Source: Arthrobacter sp. fls2-241-R2A-200 (GTDB taxonomy: Bacteria > Actinomycetota > Actinomycetes > Actinomycetales > Micrococcaceae). Taken from it: a stretch of 64,000 nt of DNA. Each line of letters begins with the position of its first letter. The stretch's first letter is position 1. Where the stretch lies: NCBI RefSeq assembly GCF_030209745.1, contig NZ_JARVRJ010000001.1, positions 372,001-436,000 on the forward strand, given 5' to 3'. A model generated the notes under the pieces. The model saw only the letters and a list, made by a program, of their open reading frames with translations, was not told the DNA's origin and did no database searches. Below are positions 9,801 to 18,006 of this stretch, one piece after another. A program made the position numbers and the translations under genes.

Positions 9801-10482
9801 GGCACTGGAGCGCCTCAAGGCCGTGGCCGCGCACAATGAACTCGGCGCCGGCATGCAGCTGGCCATGAAGGACCTGGAAATCCGTGGTGCGGGTAACCTG
9901 CTCGGCGGCGAACAGTCCGGGCACATCCAAGGCGTCGGCTTCGATCTCTACATCCGACTGGTGGGCGAGGCCGTCGCGGAATACCGTGGCGAGGCCGAGG
10001 AGAAGGCCGCCGAGATGAAGATCGAGCTGCCAGTGAACGCCCACCTGCCGCACGACTACGTGCCCGGCGAGAGGCTGCGCCTGGAGGCGTACCGCAAGTT
10101 GGCCGCCGCCATCACCTACGAAGCCATCGATGAGGTCTTGGCCGAACTGGTGGATCGTTACGGCGAGCCGCCGTTGCCCGTCCAGAACCTCATTGCCGTT
10201 GCGCGCTTCAGGGTGGGCGCACGCGAAGCCGGCCTGTCCGACGTCGCCCTTCAGGGCAATTTCGTCCGTTTCTCGCCAGCGCAGCTGCCCGAGTCCAAAA
10301 CCATGCGCCTGAACAGGATGTACCCGGGTTCGCAGGTCAAGCCGGCCCTGGACGCCGTGCTCATTCCTAAACCCAAAACCGCTAGGATCGGCGGCCGGGA
10401 CCTGCAGGATGCCGAGATCCTGCAGTGGGCCAACAACGTCATCGAAGCGATCTTCACCGACGTCCCCGTAAAGGCAGGCTAG
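6847..10482 (+). CDS. mfd: Transcription-repair coupling factor Mfd
   Basis: An ATP-dependent translocase that removes stalled RNA polymerase at lesions and recruits UvrA. Domains in order: N-terminal UvrB-homology region (residues ~20-330, TATGREAEDLTAALASYLP); RNA-polymerase-interacting domain around DFVVHEQHGIGRFV; RecA-like helicase domains with Walker A SGDVGYGKTEIA, DEEQ box (VIVDEEQRFGVEHKE), SATPIPRTLEMSL and the TRG region (QLRGRVGRGRERAYAYFLY); and the C-terminal regulatory domain (LPVNAHLPHDYVPGERLRLEAYRKLA). Length 1211 aa is typical. The frame is open to a GTG at 6808, but the ATG at 6847 has AGGAG 8 nt upstream and gives MSLNGLRRAL, so it is preferred. It is followed 4 nt later by the YdjM-like gene. 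Confidence 0.97.
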   Translation: MSLNGLRRALAEDKTFARVRTEAERPFADRNSDYQISAPTGMRAVLLAEMADALVSGDTTNGQSVPVVLAVTATGREAEDLTAALASYLPADSVATFPSWETLPHERLSPRSDTVGRRLSVLRRLTHPESSTSAPLRVVVAPVRAVVQPIVAGLGDLVPVTLQVGQDRSFTDVVRALSDAAYARVDMVTHRGEFAVRGGILDVFPPTEDHPIRVEFFGDEVDQMRWFAVADQRSLSAPGVHHPTELHAPPCREILITPSVMSRAAKLKADMPAAADMLEKIAGGIAVEGMESLAPVLVDSMVPFVDSLPAGSLSVVIEPEKVRTRAHDLAATNEEFLEAAWSTASDGGSAPLDLSSQASSDLHAASFRSLTDTRSAALEHSVSWWSITSLATDEDLVLDIDVLNMRAREPRGYQGDVAEMLEFIGSRVRDQWRLVVVTDGPGPAQRLAELFHDAEIPCSRVDSLDKEPQAGIIEVTTAAVGRGFVLDGLKLGLLTEADLLGRASAGSTKDMRRMPSKRRNAVDPLQLHAGDFVVHEQHGIGRFVELIQRKVAGTSSSDAGLREYLVLEYAPSKRGAPGDRLFVPTDQLDQVTRYVGGDAPALSKMGGADWASTKSKARKAVKEIAGELIRLYSARMASRGHAFAPDTPWQRELEEAFPYVETPDQLTTINEVKADMEREIPMDRLVSGDVGYGKTEIAVRAAFKAVQDGKQVAVLVPTTLLAQQHYETFTERFSGFPLRVKPLSRFQSAKEAKETADGVKSGAVDVVIGTHRLLSKDFQFKDLGLVIVDEEQRFGVEHKEALKKMRTNVDVLAMSATPIPRTLEMSLTGIRETSTLATPPEERHPVLTYVGPYTNKQTSAAIRRELMREGQVFFVHNRVSSIERIAAQIRELVPEARVEVAHGQMSESRLEKIIVDFWEKRFDVLVCTTIIETGLDISNANTLIVDGADKYGLSQLHQLRGRVGRGRERAYAYFLYPSEKPLGEVALERLKAVAAHNELGAGMQLAMKDLEIRGAGNLLGGEQSGHIQGVGFDLYIRLVGEAVAEYRGEAEEKAAEMKIELPVNAHLPHDYVPGERLRLEAYRKLAAAITYEAIDEVLAELVDRYGEPPLPVQNLIAVARFRVGAREAGLSDVALQGNFVRFSPAQLPESKTMRLNRMYPGSQVKPALDAVLIPKPKTARIGGRDLQDAEILQWANNVIEAIFTDVPVKAG

Positions 10483-10486
10483 CCCG

Positions 10487-11296
10487 ATGATGGGAGGACA
10501 CCACGCCGCATCAGGAGCCGCGGCGTGGATAGCTATTGCCTCAACCAGCCCCTACGCCCTGGGTTGGTACCCGCTGGACCCCACCGGCATCCTGATCGGC
10601 GCCATGGCGACGGCGGGCACCGCCTTGGTGTGCGACTGGGACCACCGTCACAGCACCATCGCGAACTCGCTGCCGCCCCTGTCCAATGTGGTTGCGGTCG
10701 GCATCGAGAAAGCCAGCGGCGGCCACCGGCAGGGTACGCATTCATTGCTGGGAGCCTCGGCGTTCGTGGTGCTTGCCACTATCGCCGCGCAATTCCAGAT
10801 GACGACGCCCTTGGGACGGCTGTCCATCGGTGCGGGGCTGCTGTGCATGTTCATGATCAACCTGGCAGCGAAAGCGCTGCACCTGTTTCCGAAATCCGGC
10901 TGGATCACCAACTGGCTCTTCGCCGTGGTCATGGCAGGGCTCGTGACCTGGTTCGCGCCGGGCCAGTGGAGCTGGTTGCCGCTGTCCATGCTGACCGGGG
11001 TGGCAGTGCACATCGTGGGCGACATGATCACCGTAGGGGGAGTGCCGCTTCTCTGGCCCATCGTCATCAAGCCACCCAAATTCCTCCGAAAGTCCCTCAT
11101 CAGTGGCATTTGGCGTGCCAACGGAGCGTTCTCCATACCCTTGCTGGGACGCGCCGGATCACGCCGCGAGTGGCTCGTGCTCATCCCCGTCAGCGGATAC
11201 GCCATGGTGGGAATGGGCGCCGCTGCGTGGGCGCTTCTGCAGCGGCACTGGCCGGGTTTCCTGGCAGCGTTGGGCGGTTTTCTGCCCCCGTTGTGA
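10487..11296 (+). CDS. YdjM-like (DUF457) metal-dependent hydrolase-type membrane protein
   Basis: A 269-residue integral membrane protein with about six hydrophobic segments. It opens with MMGGHHAASGAAAW, and GHHAAS plus the later CDWDHRHSTIAN and GHRQGTHSLLGA are the histidine/aspartate motifs of the YdjM/DUF457 'inner membrane metal-dependent hydrolase' family. Biochemical function is unproven in that family. It starts 4 nt after the mfd stop and is likely co-transcribed with it; in E. coli ydjM is SOS-induced, so a DNA-damage link is possible but is inference. It is followed by a 195-nt gap with palindromes before the glycan operon. Confidence 0.8.
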   Translation: MMGGHHAASGAAAWIAIASTSPYALGWYPLDPTGILIGAMATAGTALVCDWDHRHSTIANSLPPLSNVVAVGIEKASGGHRQGTHSLLGASAFVVLATIAAQFQMTTPLGRLSIGAGLLCMFMINLAAKALHLFPKSGWITNWLFAVVMAGLVTWFAPGQWSWLPLSMLTGVAVHIVGDMITVGGVPLLWPIVIKPPKFLRKSLISGIWRANGAFSIPLLGRAGSRREWLVLIPVSGYAMVGMGAAAWALLQRHWPGFLAALGGFLPPL

Positions 11297-11363
11297 GGCG
11301 TCATTGCACCTCCCGCAGCCATCATGCCGGGGTCCCCGTGCAAGTAGTCTTCGGCGGGAAAAC

Positions 11364-11422
11364 CGAGTACTCGGCAAGGACCACCACTACTTTTCAGGTA
11401 TTTTTCGAGTAGCCACTACTCG
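11364..11422. promoter_or_regulatory. CGAGTA palindrome pair upstream of the glycan operon
   Basis: Two palindromes share the half-site CGAGTA: CGAGTACTCG at 11364-11373 and CGAGTAG-CCA-CTACTCG at 11406-11422, with a further CACTACT copy between them. They lie 70-130 nt upstream of the first glycosyltransferase start, in otherwise unexplained sequence. They could be operators for a regulator of this operon. No family is assigned, and no clear -10/-35 could be fixed. Confidence 0.45.
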
Positions 11423-11491
11423 TGCCTGCTTCCGGGGCCAGACATACCGTGGACTTTTACGACGTTTTTGCTTGGCTAGTTGGAGGTTCTC

Positions 11492-12289
11492 ATGGATCTG
11501 CTGGACTCGGACAGCATCCAAAAGACCAACTGGGGTAGTCGTGACGTGCAGCGAACAATAGGATCATTGCGCCGTTCCCCTGTCGATCTTGAAGTGGTGA
11601 TACCGGCCTACAATGAGGCCGAAAGAATTCCTAAAACCCTTATTCAGACTGTCGATTTCCTTGCCTGCCACAAGTGGTCCTCACGGGTTGTAGTGGTGGA
11701 CAACGGGAGCGTGGATGAGACTGCTGCGGTGGTTCGCCGCATTTCCGGCGAGAATCGCAGCATGGTTCCGATTAGTGTGGTGGGATGTTCACGCCGCGGC
11801 AAAGGAGCAGCCGTGGCCCGTGGCCTGCTCAGCGGAACCTCCAGATTCACCGGGTTTTTCGACGCCGATCTCGCCACTCCCCTCGAGACACTCGAAGCCG
11901 CCATGGATCATTTGGAACGCGGGGCTGCGGCCGTCATTGCGTCAAGGCACGCCCCCGGTTCCACCTTTGTGCAGCCACAACATTTGGGACGCCGGGTGGG
12001 AGGCACCGCCTTCCGGGTATTGACGCGGTCAAAAGTCAAAGGGATCAGCGATACCCAATGCGGTTTCAAGTTCTTTGAACGCGATGCGCTGACGGCGGCA
12101 ATGGTGCAGTGCCGCACAACGGGCTTTGCTTTCGACGTCGAGCTGCTCCAGTGGCTTCAGCGTTCAGGCGCTGACATCGTGGAACTGCCGGTCGCGTGGA
12201 CCGACGGAGAATCTTCCACTTTCCGCCCCTTCAAGGACGGAGCTGCGAGTTTTGCGTCAGTCTTCCAGCTTCAGAAAGTCACGCCGTGA
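11492..12289 (+). CDS. Family 2 glycosyltransferase, polyprenyl/dolichyl-phosphate glucosyltransferase-like
   Basis: A 265-residue GT-A fold enzyme. EVVIPAYNEAERIPKTL is the N-terminal nucleotide-sugar motif, VVVDNGSVDET the second, FFDADLATPLE the DXD-like metal site, and SDTQCGFKFFERDA the acceptor-loop motif seen in dolichyl-phosphate beta-glucosyltransferases (Alg5-like). It probably charges a polyprenyl phosphate with a sugar at the inner membrane face; the sugar is unknown. There is no C-terminal membrane segment. Start: ATG at 11492, with TGGAGG at 11481-11486; an in-frame TTG at 11480 is less likely. Its TGA overlaps the GTG start of the next gene (GTGA), so it heads a coupled operon. 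The GT-C domain encoded two genes on would use such a lipid-sugar. Confidence 0.8.
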   Translation: MDLLDSDSIQKTNWGSRDVQRTIGSLRRSPVDLEVVIPAYNEAERIPKTLIQTVDFLACHKWSSRVVVVDNGSVDETAAVVRRISGENRSMVPISVVGCSRRGKGAAVARGLLSGTSRFTGFFDADLATPLETLEAAMDHLERGAAAVIASRHAPGSTFVQPQHLGRRVGGTAFRVLTRSKVKGISDTQCGFKFFERDALTAAMVQCRTTGFAFDVELLQWLQRSGADIVELPVAWTDGESSTFRPFKDGAASFASVFQLQKVTP

Positions 12290-13725
12290 CGCGGTCTTTC
12301 GTGCCTGTGAGCCTTTCGGAACAGCTGGCGGGGAAGCAGATACTTGTCCTGAATTGGCGCGACATTACGCATTCACAGGCCGGTGGAGCCGAGCAATACA
12401 TGCACGAAATATCCCGCAGGTGGACCGACGGCGGTGCTAAGGTCACTTGGTTTACAGGCCGTGAAGATAGCCAGTCCGGCGACGACATGATCGATGGAAT
12501 CCGGATTTTCCGCGCCGGAGGCCCTTTGGGGCTCTATCCTAAAGCCGCCCTCAAACTCCTGCGTACCCGCAGTGCATTCGATGCCGTGATTGATTGCCAA
12601 AATGGGATCCCTTTCTTCTCGCCACTTTTCCTGCCGAGAAGACTGCCCATAGTCCAGTTGATTCATCACGTCCACCAGGAGCAATTCAGCACCCGTTTTT
12701 CCGCCCCCATGGCAGCCGTCGGTCGCTTTTTGGAGGGCAAAGGCGCCAAAGCGGTTTACGGGCGTCGGGCCATTGTGGCTGTGTCCCCGTCCACCCGCTT
12801 GGAATTGCGCAAACTTGGTTTCACGGCGCCCATTCATGTTGTGCCCAACGGAACCATCGAAGTAGCCCCAACAGTGGGTCCGCGTGATTTTGAGCCGACC
12901 GTCGCCGTCGTCAGCCGGTTGGTGCCCCATAAGCGGTTGGACTTGCTGCTCGGCCAATTTGCCGTGGCTGTCCGGAGCGTGCCGAAGCTCAGGCTCGAAA
13001 TTGTGGGTGACGGCCCGGAACGCCCCCGCTTGCAGCGACTCGCCATGGACCTCGGCCTCGACGACGTTGTCACGTTCCACGGGTATCAACCCGACGCAGT
13101 GCGCAACAGCCTGCTCAGCCGGGCATGGCTCACCGCTTCCACATCGGCATCGGAAGGTTGGGGGTGCTCGGTCATCGAGGCCGCAGCATGGGGAGTGCCG
13201 TGCCTTGCCTTGCGGGTCCCGGGGATCCGGGATTCCGTGGTGGAGGGCCGGACCGGTTGGCTTGTGGACACGCCCAAGGAATTTGGGGCTGCCATAGTGT
13301 CCGCGATTCAGGTGTTGTCCGACAATGGCACGGCGGGAAGTATTTCCGCCCAATGCCAGGAATGGGCGCGCTGCTTCACATGGGACCGGAGCGCCGCGCT
13401 GCTCGCGGGGGTTCTCCTGGAGGAGGAATCACGCAGGAGTGGCCGGTCCGAAGCAGTTGCTGACCGCTCCGATATGTCCACCTTGGTGCATTTCGACATG
13501 CCTGCTGGTGCCGACCTCGAAGCCATTCTTCGTCCAACCGATGAAATAGCCGAGAACCAAGGCAAGGTGTCGATCCTGATGAAAGGCCGCGACGAGTTCG
13601 AGGCATTTGCATTGATACGGCGGATCGGTCTGGTGCCCGCCGAGCTCCGCTCGGCCAGTCGCAGTGCCTTGCTTGCGGGGCCGGGTAATGCTTTCGCACC
13701 GTTCGACGCCGTAGAGGGCATCTGA
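12286..13725 (+). CDS. Family 4 glycosyltransferase with C-terminal extension
   Basis: A 479-residue GT-B fold protein. The N-terminal acceptor domain contains LNWRDITHSQAGGAEQYMHEI, typical of GT4. The C-terminal donor domain contains VVSRLVPHKRLDLLL and STSASEGWGCSVIEAAAWG with the EX7E pair. After the usual GT4 end (~residue 385) come about 90 residues (from about EEESRRSGRS) that match no domain I recognise. Start: GTG at 12286 overlapping the previous stop in GTGA; the frame is open for 30 codons upstream inside the GT2 gene, but the coupling overlap decides. Likely role: adds a sugar to a lipid-linked or surface glycan in the cytoplasm. Donor and acceptor are unknown. Confidence 0.8.
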   Translation: MTRSFVPVSLSEQLAGKQILVLNWRDITHSQAGGAEQYMHEISRRWTDGGAKVTWFTGREDSQSGDDMIDGIRIFRAGGPLGLYPKAALKLLRTRSAFDAVIDCQNGIPFFSPLFLPRRLPIVQLIHHVHQEQFSTRFSAPMAAVGRFLEGKGAKAVYGRRAIVAVSPSTRLELRKLGFTAPIHVVPNGTIEVAPTVGPRDFEPTVAVVSRLVPHKRLDLLLGQFAVAVRSVPKLRLEIVGDGPERPRLQRLAMDLGLDDVVTFHGYQPDAVRNSLLSRAWLTASTSASEGWGCSVIEAAAWGVPCLALRVPGIRDSVVEGRTGWLVDTPKEFGAAIVSAIQVLSDNGTAGSISAQCQEWARCFTWDRSAALLAGVLLEEESRRSGRSEAVADRSDMSTLVHFDMPAGADLEAILRPTDEIAENQGKVSILMKGRDEFEAFALIRRIGLVPAELRSASRSALLAGPGNAFAPFDAVEGI

Positions 13726-13760
13726 CGCCGTCACACCGAAGCCCTACCCCAGGGGGGACA

Positions 13761-16700
13761 ATGACTGACACTTTGCGCGATGTCGATCCTACCGCGGGTA
13801 CTGTCGTGTCTGGGACGAGAACCAGAACCAGAACCAGCCAAAGCGCCGGCACCGGAGCCAAAGTGGCCGAGAACAGTGGCGTCCTGTCCGTCTCGGCAGG
13901 GGTGGTGGGCGTCCTCAGCTACGCGTGCACCCTGCTGATGGCCAACATGCTTGGAACGCGGGACTACACCCAATTTGCGGCAGGAGCGATGCTGCTGGGA
14001 ATTGTCGGAATTGTTGCCTCCGCACTGGTGCCTTTACCCCTGTCGCACTTCGTGGCTGTCCATCCGGCGGGGTCTGAAGCGCGGCGTGACGGGATGGCTT
14101 TTGCTATCTTCGTTAGCTTCTTCGCGGGCATCGTCGCGGCCGCGGCATCAGGGACGCTGGCCCTGGCTTTTTCGACGCCGGCTGTCGCCGCCGCCGTAGC
14201 ATGCGGTTCGCTGGCAATCTTCGTGGTGGCGGCCCCATCGGGTTGGCTACAAGGTGAACTGCGCTTTAAGTGGTTTGCGCTGACCACCATTGTGGAGGTC
14301 CTCCTTCGGCTGGGGTTAAGTCTCGTGGTGGTGGCCTTTGCATGGGGTGCGGCGGGAGCCATTCTCGGATTCACCATCGGGGCGGTGGCGCTGTTGTTGG
14401 TGCCGTGGTCGTTCTATCGCGATTTGCAGTGGCGTCCGCGTGTAGTGCGGGAAAAATGGCGGTGGGCCGAGACCCGGGACATCGCTTCCGTTCTATGCGT
14501 GGTGTCGATCCTCGTGGGCATCGATGTGGTGGTGGTCGCGTTCTTGGCGGAAGGATCGGCTTCCGCTGCGGGATTCCAAGCCTTGGCGACTATCGCCAAA
14601 GGGCCGGTCTATGTGGCCGCAGGCACTTGTTTGGTGGCTTTCCCGCTCCTCCGCAGGCCAGGTGTTGACGTGCGCCGGGTCCTCGCGGCGGCCTTCGCTT
14701 CGTTCGGTCAGCTGGCCGTCGTGGCTTTCGCCATCATAGCCACAGCCCCCCATGCGATGGCTGGCTTGATCATCCCGGAAAAATACCACGGATCCCTTGC
14801 CCTCCTGCCGTGGCTTGCTGCTGCGGGGCTCGGGTACGCAGTGCTCACCGTCCTGGCCACGCTCCTGTTGGCGTTGCGTGCCTATCGCCGGTGCCAGCTG
14901 GGCCTGGTCTGTGCATGCTTTCTGGTAGTGGCCGGGCTCTGGACAGGCTGGGAAGTGAACCAGGTTAACGGGATGGCGGCCGGATCTGCCTTTGGTGCAG
15001 TGGCTGCGGCTCTGGCGCTGGCCCTGATCGCCTGGCCGGTACTGGCCCGCGTCGGCCAAGCCAGCGGTGTCCGAAGCCAGGTGGCCGGTTCAGGGGCCTT
15101 GCTGGTAGTCCTGGCGGTTGCCGGTCAGCTTCAGCCCGTTGTGTGGTTGGTCTTGTCCGCCGTCAGTGGCGTGGCCGTCCTCGCGCACCAACGCGGGTTG
15201 TTGCCGACACTGTCTGTGGAAAGTGCACGACGTCGGTACGGCCAAGGTCCTCGGGTCCCCGGCCGCCGCGCCAAGGTGCTGAAGCCGTTGCCGATCAGGC
15301 TCGCTGAGTCATCTGTCAAACTACTCTCCAAAACTGTGCTCTCCAACAGAGTGCTCTCCAACACTGCCACCGCATGTGCCACTGTGACAGCCATGGCATT
15401 CGGAGTTCGGGCTCTTGGGATTACCCGGGGCTTTGAGCTGTGGGTGGACGAGGTGCTCTACGTTCGGCTCGGACAGGCGGTGAGCACCGGACGGTTTCCC
15501 ACGTTGCCGGACGGTCCGTTTTTCCTACACCCGCCCGGGTACTTTCTTCTGGAGGCCGGCGTCATCAGGCTTTTCAACATCTCCGGTGACGTTATGGACG
15601 TTGTCCTCCAACTCCGCTGGCTCAACGCTGCGTTAGGTGCGCTCACGGTGGGTCTGGGCTTCCTGCTTGTCAGCAAGCTGGCAAACCGTTCGGCCGCTTG
15701 GTTGACAGCTGTCCTCCTGTCCTTCGAACCGTTCATTCTTCGAAATAACAGCCACGCTTTCCTTGAGACCTCAGCCATGACCGCCGTCGTCGCAGGATTC
15801 CTGCTATTGCTGGGCACCCGCGAACCTGACAAGAAGCTCTACCGCGTCCTTCGACTGGGAGCAGCCGGACTTCTGCTGGGATACGGGGTCCTATGCAAGG
15901 ACTTCTTCATTATCTCGACCATTGCCCCCGTGCTTGCGGCGGTGGTGTGGAAGAGGACGCTGCACTGGCGGAAGGCCGCCGTCGTTGTGGTTGCAACACT
16001 GGTTCCCTATGCCTTGTACCTGATGGTGGTAGCTACGCAAGCCACCCTTACGGATTGGATCAGTGCAAAGACAAGCGGGTTCGTCCGGGCATCCGGTTTG
16101 GAAAAGAGCACGGGCTTCACATCGGAGGGTTCGCCGAGCATCGTGGCCCGGCTCATAGATCAAAGCGGGCATTTCGGCACCAGCTACCTGCTGTTGGCCC
16201 TTTGCCCCGTGGCAGGGGCCTTCCTATGCTTCAGCCGGCGTGCAGACCGGCGAATCATTGGTCTTGCAGGCTTGGCCCTGGGCTTGGCTGGTGCCTACAG
16301 CGCTGTTTTCGGGACGTTCGAAGAGCAGTATGGGTACGGCGTCATGGTGGGCGGCGTCTTGTGCTCCGTCCTGGTGGTGGTGGAGCTCCGCGAGAGGTTC
16401 CGTAGCGGGCGCAAATTCCTGATGGTTGCCGGCCTGTGCTTTGCCGCACTGACGGTGGTACTCGGCATGCGCACCGCCTTAACGGTCGACGACGGTTTTG
16501 TCCAGGTGCGTGACTGGGCGCGAAGCGGCCTTCCTGCGAACGCCCGGGTGAGCGTCACCAACAGTACGGCGCAATTGGTGTTCGGCGATGATCCGAGGTT
16601 CGGCGCATGGCCCTCTGCGCCGTTGATGCAGGGAGCCGGTGCCAACTACATCGTCACTCAGTCCTACCCATCGAGCCAAGGCTACGGGTATGTCAACCCG

Positions 16701-16862
16701 ACCATGCTGGCCTGGTTGCGCGCCCACGCTACTCCGGTGTTCAATGTCGAAGGCCCCACCAACGGTTCCACCACGGTGTGGTTCGTAGCAAACGCTGAAC
16801 TTGCGGTTGGTGCCGACGAGGGCATCGGTGTTCCTTCCCAGAACTACCAGACGGAACGGTGA
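13761..16862 (+). CDS. Fusion: polysaccharide flippase domain + GT39-like GT-C glycosyltransferase
   Basis: A 1033-residue polytopic protein. Residues ~38-475 form a ~12-helix module resembling Wzx/MATE-type polysaccharide flippases (SAGVVGVLSYACTLLMANMLG, ANMLGTRDYTQFA). Residues ~476-540 are a basic linker. From ~540 on is a GT-C module with the features of PMT/ArnT-like (GT39) enzymes: LWVDEVLYVRLG (acidic residues in the first extracytoplasmic loop), FFLHPPGYFLLEAG, and many helices with a short exported tail. GT-C enzymes use polyprenyl-phosphate sugars outside the membrane. The linker is encoded by three 15-bp repeats, and the N-terminus contains TRTRTRT from a hexamer repeat. Start: ATG at 13761 after a GGGGGGA run. 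It ends in a GTGA overlap with the next gene. The reading frame is uninterrupted, so it is a real fusion. Confidence 0.8.
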   Translation: MTDTLRDVDPTAGTVVSGTRTRTRTSQSAGTGAKVAENSGVLSVSAGVVGVLSYACTLLMANMLGTRDYTQFAAGAMLLGIVGIVASALVPLPLSHFVAVHPAGSEARRDGMAFAIFVSFFAGIVAAAASGTLALAFSTPAVAAAVACGSLAIFVVAAPSGWLQGELRFKWFALTTIVEVLLRLGLSLVVVAFAWGAAGAILGFTIGAVALLLVPWSFYRDLQWRPRVVREKWRWAETRDIASVLCVVSILVGIDVVVVAFLAEGSASAAGFQALATIAKGPVYVAAGTCLVAFPLLRRPGVDVRRVLAAAFASFGQLAVVAFAIIATAPHAMAGLIIPEKYHGSLALLPWLAAAGLGYAVLTVLATLLLALRAYRRCQLGLVCACFLVVAGLWTGWEVNQVNGMAAGSAFGAVAAALALALIAWPVLARVGQASGVRSQVAGSGALLVVLAVAGQLQPVVWLVLSAVSGVAVLAHQRGLLPTLSVESARRRYGQGPRVPGRRAKVLKPLPIRLAESSVKLLSKTVLSNRVLSNTATACATVTAMAFGVRALGITRGFELWVDEVLYVRLGQAVSTGRFPTLPDGPFFLHPPGYFLLEAGVIRLFNISGDVMDVVLQLRWLNAALGALTVGLGFLLVSKLANRSAAWLTAVLLSFEPFILRNNSHAFLETSAMTAVVAGFLLLLGTREPDKKLYRVLRLGAAGLLLGYGVLCKDFFIISTIAPVLAAVVWKRTLHWRKAAVVVVATLVPYALYLMVVATQATLTDWISAKTSGFVRASGLEKSTGFTSEGSPSIVARLIDQSGHFGTSYLLLALCPVAGAFLCFSRRADRRIIGLAGLALGLAGAYSAVFGTFEEQYGYGVMVGGVLCSVLVVVELRERFRSGRKFLMVAGLCFAALTVVLGMRTALTVDDGFVQVRDWARSGLPANARVSVTNSTAQLVFGDDPRFGAWPSAPLMQGAGANYIVTQSYPSSQGYGYVNPTMLAWLRAHATPVFNVEGPTNGSTTVWFVANAELAVGADEGIGVPSQNYQTER
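15324..15368. repeat. Three tandem 15-bp units at the fusion linker
   Basis: Units 15324-15338, 15339-15353 and 15354-15368 share CTCTCCAA and encode LSKTV-LSNRV-LSNTA. They fall exactly at the junction between the flippase-like and GT-C-like halves of the fusion protein and may have helped create a flexible linker. Confidence 0.75.
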
Positions 16863-18001
16863 ACGCGGTGAAGATCCTCCATTTGGGCTTCGAGGATCCG
16901 CGCATGCCAGGAGCGGGCGGCGGCTCGGTGCGGACCTATGAAATCAACCGGCGCCTGGCAGCGGACGGCTTCCAAGTGACCGTCCTGACCACCAGGTACC
17001 CAGGCTGGCAAGAACGGGTCCAAGATGGCGTGCACTACGTCCCGGTTGGAGTAGGAAACGGGCGGAACCGACTGACCCGCCTGGCTGGATACGTGTTCAG
17101 ACTTCCCTTCGAAGTTCGTAGACGCCGGTCCGATGCCGACCTAGTGGTGGAGGACTTCTTCGCTCCCTTCTCCACCATGGCAGCACCGCTGTGGACACAA
17201 CGCCCCACGATCGGAGTTGTTCAATGGCTCCACGCCCGCGACAAAGCGCGGCAGTACCGGCTTCCGCTGCATTGGGTGGAGCGGTGGGGGGTTCGCACGC
17301 ATAGCCGGCTGATCGCGGTGTCGCAGGGCGTCGCGGACAAGCTGATCGCGATGAACCCCACTGTCGTCGTGGACGTGATCGGCAACGGCGTCGACCCGGC
17401 CGCCTGGAACCCCGAACCACACCTTGGACAGGACATCTTGTGCATTGGCCGGATCGAGTTCACCGGTAAGGGATTGGACCTGTTGATCGCCGCTTGGGCC
17501 CGCTCTGAAAGTCGGGTGCAGGGCAAACTGTTGATAGCCGGAACCGGTCCCGACGAGGCGAAGTTGCGGGCAGCAATCGCGGATGCTGACCTAACGGACC
17601 GGGTGGAACTGCTCGGCTGGCTGTCAGGGGAAGCTAAGTTCAAGGCCCTCAGCGCCGCCCGCTTGGTGGTGTTGCCATCACGGCAGGAAACGTTCGGCCT
17701 CGTCGCAATCGAAGCGCTTGCCACAGGTACACCGGTGATCGCTTTCGACATTCCTTGCCTGCGCGAGATCGTCCCGGTCGGTGCTGGCCAGCTGGTTCCG
17801 GCATTCGACGTTGACGCCTTGGGTGCAGCAATGGTGGACCAGTACGGGAACACGGGATCTGGCGTGATTGCCACAGCACGGCAGTTCACGGCCCGATTCA
17901 ACTGGGACCACCTCGCGCGACGGCAAGGCGCAGCCTATTGGAGCGCTCTATCTGTGGAATCCGAAGTTAATGACCGGCTGGGCCAACCGCCAGGAAGGTA
18001 A
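16859..18001 (+). CDS. Family 4 glycosyltransferase
   Basis: A 380-residue GT-B glycosyltransferase. The N-terminal domain opens KILHLGFEDPRMPGAGGGSVRTYEI, with the Gly-rich acceptor loop of GT4. The donor domain has CIGRIEFTGKGLDLLI and VLPSRQETFGLVAIEALATGTPVIAF with the EX7E pair. There are no membrane segments, so it acts in the cytoplasm or on the inner membrane face. Start: GTG at 16859, overlapping the fusion gene's TGA by 4 nt, a sign of translational coupling. It lies 5 nt before the PIG-L gene. It most probably extends the same glycan as the other transferases in the operon; the sugar is unknown. Confidence 0.88.
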   Translation: MNAVKILHLGFEDPRMPGAGGGSVRTYEINRRLAADGFQVTVLTTRYPGWQERVQDGVHYVPVGVGNGRNRLTRLAGYVFRLPFEVRRRRSDADLVVEDFFAPFSTMAAPLWTQRPTIGVVQWLHARDKARQYRLPLHWVERWGVRTHSRLIAVSQGVADKLIAMNPTVVVDVIGNGVDPAAWNPEPHLGQDILCIGRIEFTGKGLDLLIAAWARSESRVQGKLLIAGTGPDEAKLRAAIADADLTDRVELLGWLSGEAKFKALSAARLVVLPSRQETFGLVAIEALATGTPVIAFDIPCLREIVPVGAGQLVPAFDVDALGAAMVDQYGNTGSGVIATARQFTARFNWDHLARRQGAAYWSALSVESEVNDRLGQPPGR

Positions 18002-18006
18002 CCACC

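Noticed and set aside
10525..11412. Overlapping 295-codon plus-strand frame inside the YdjM-like gene
   Set aside because: Shifted frame of a real membrane protein; Arg/His-rich translation with no motif.
13811..13838. Hexamer repeat (AGAACC) at the N-terminus of the fusion gene as a possible phase-variable switch
   Set aside because: The unit length is a multiple of three, so gain or loss would not change the frame; it only alters a TRTRTRT stretch.
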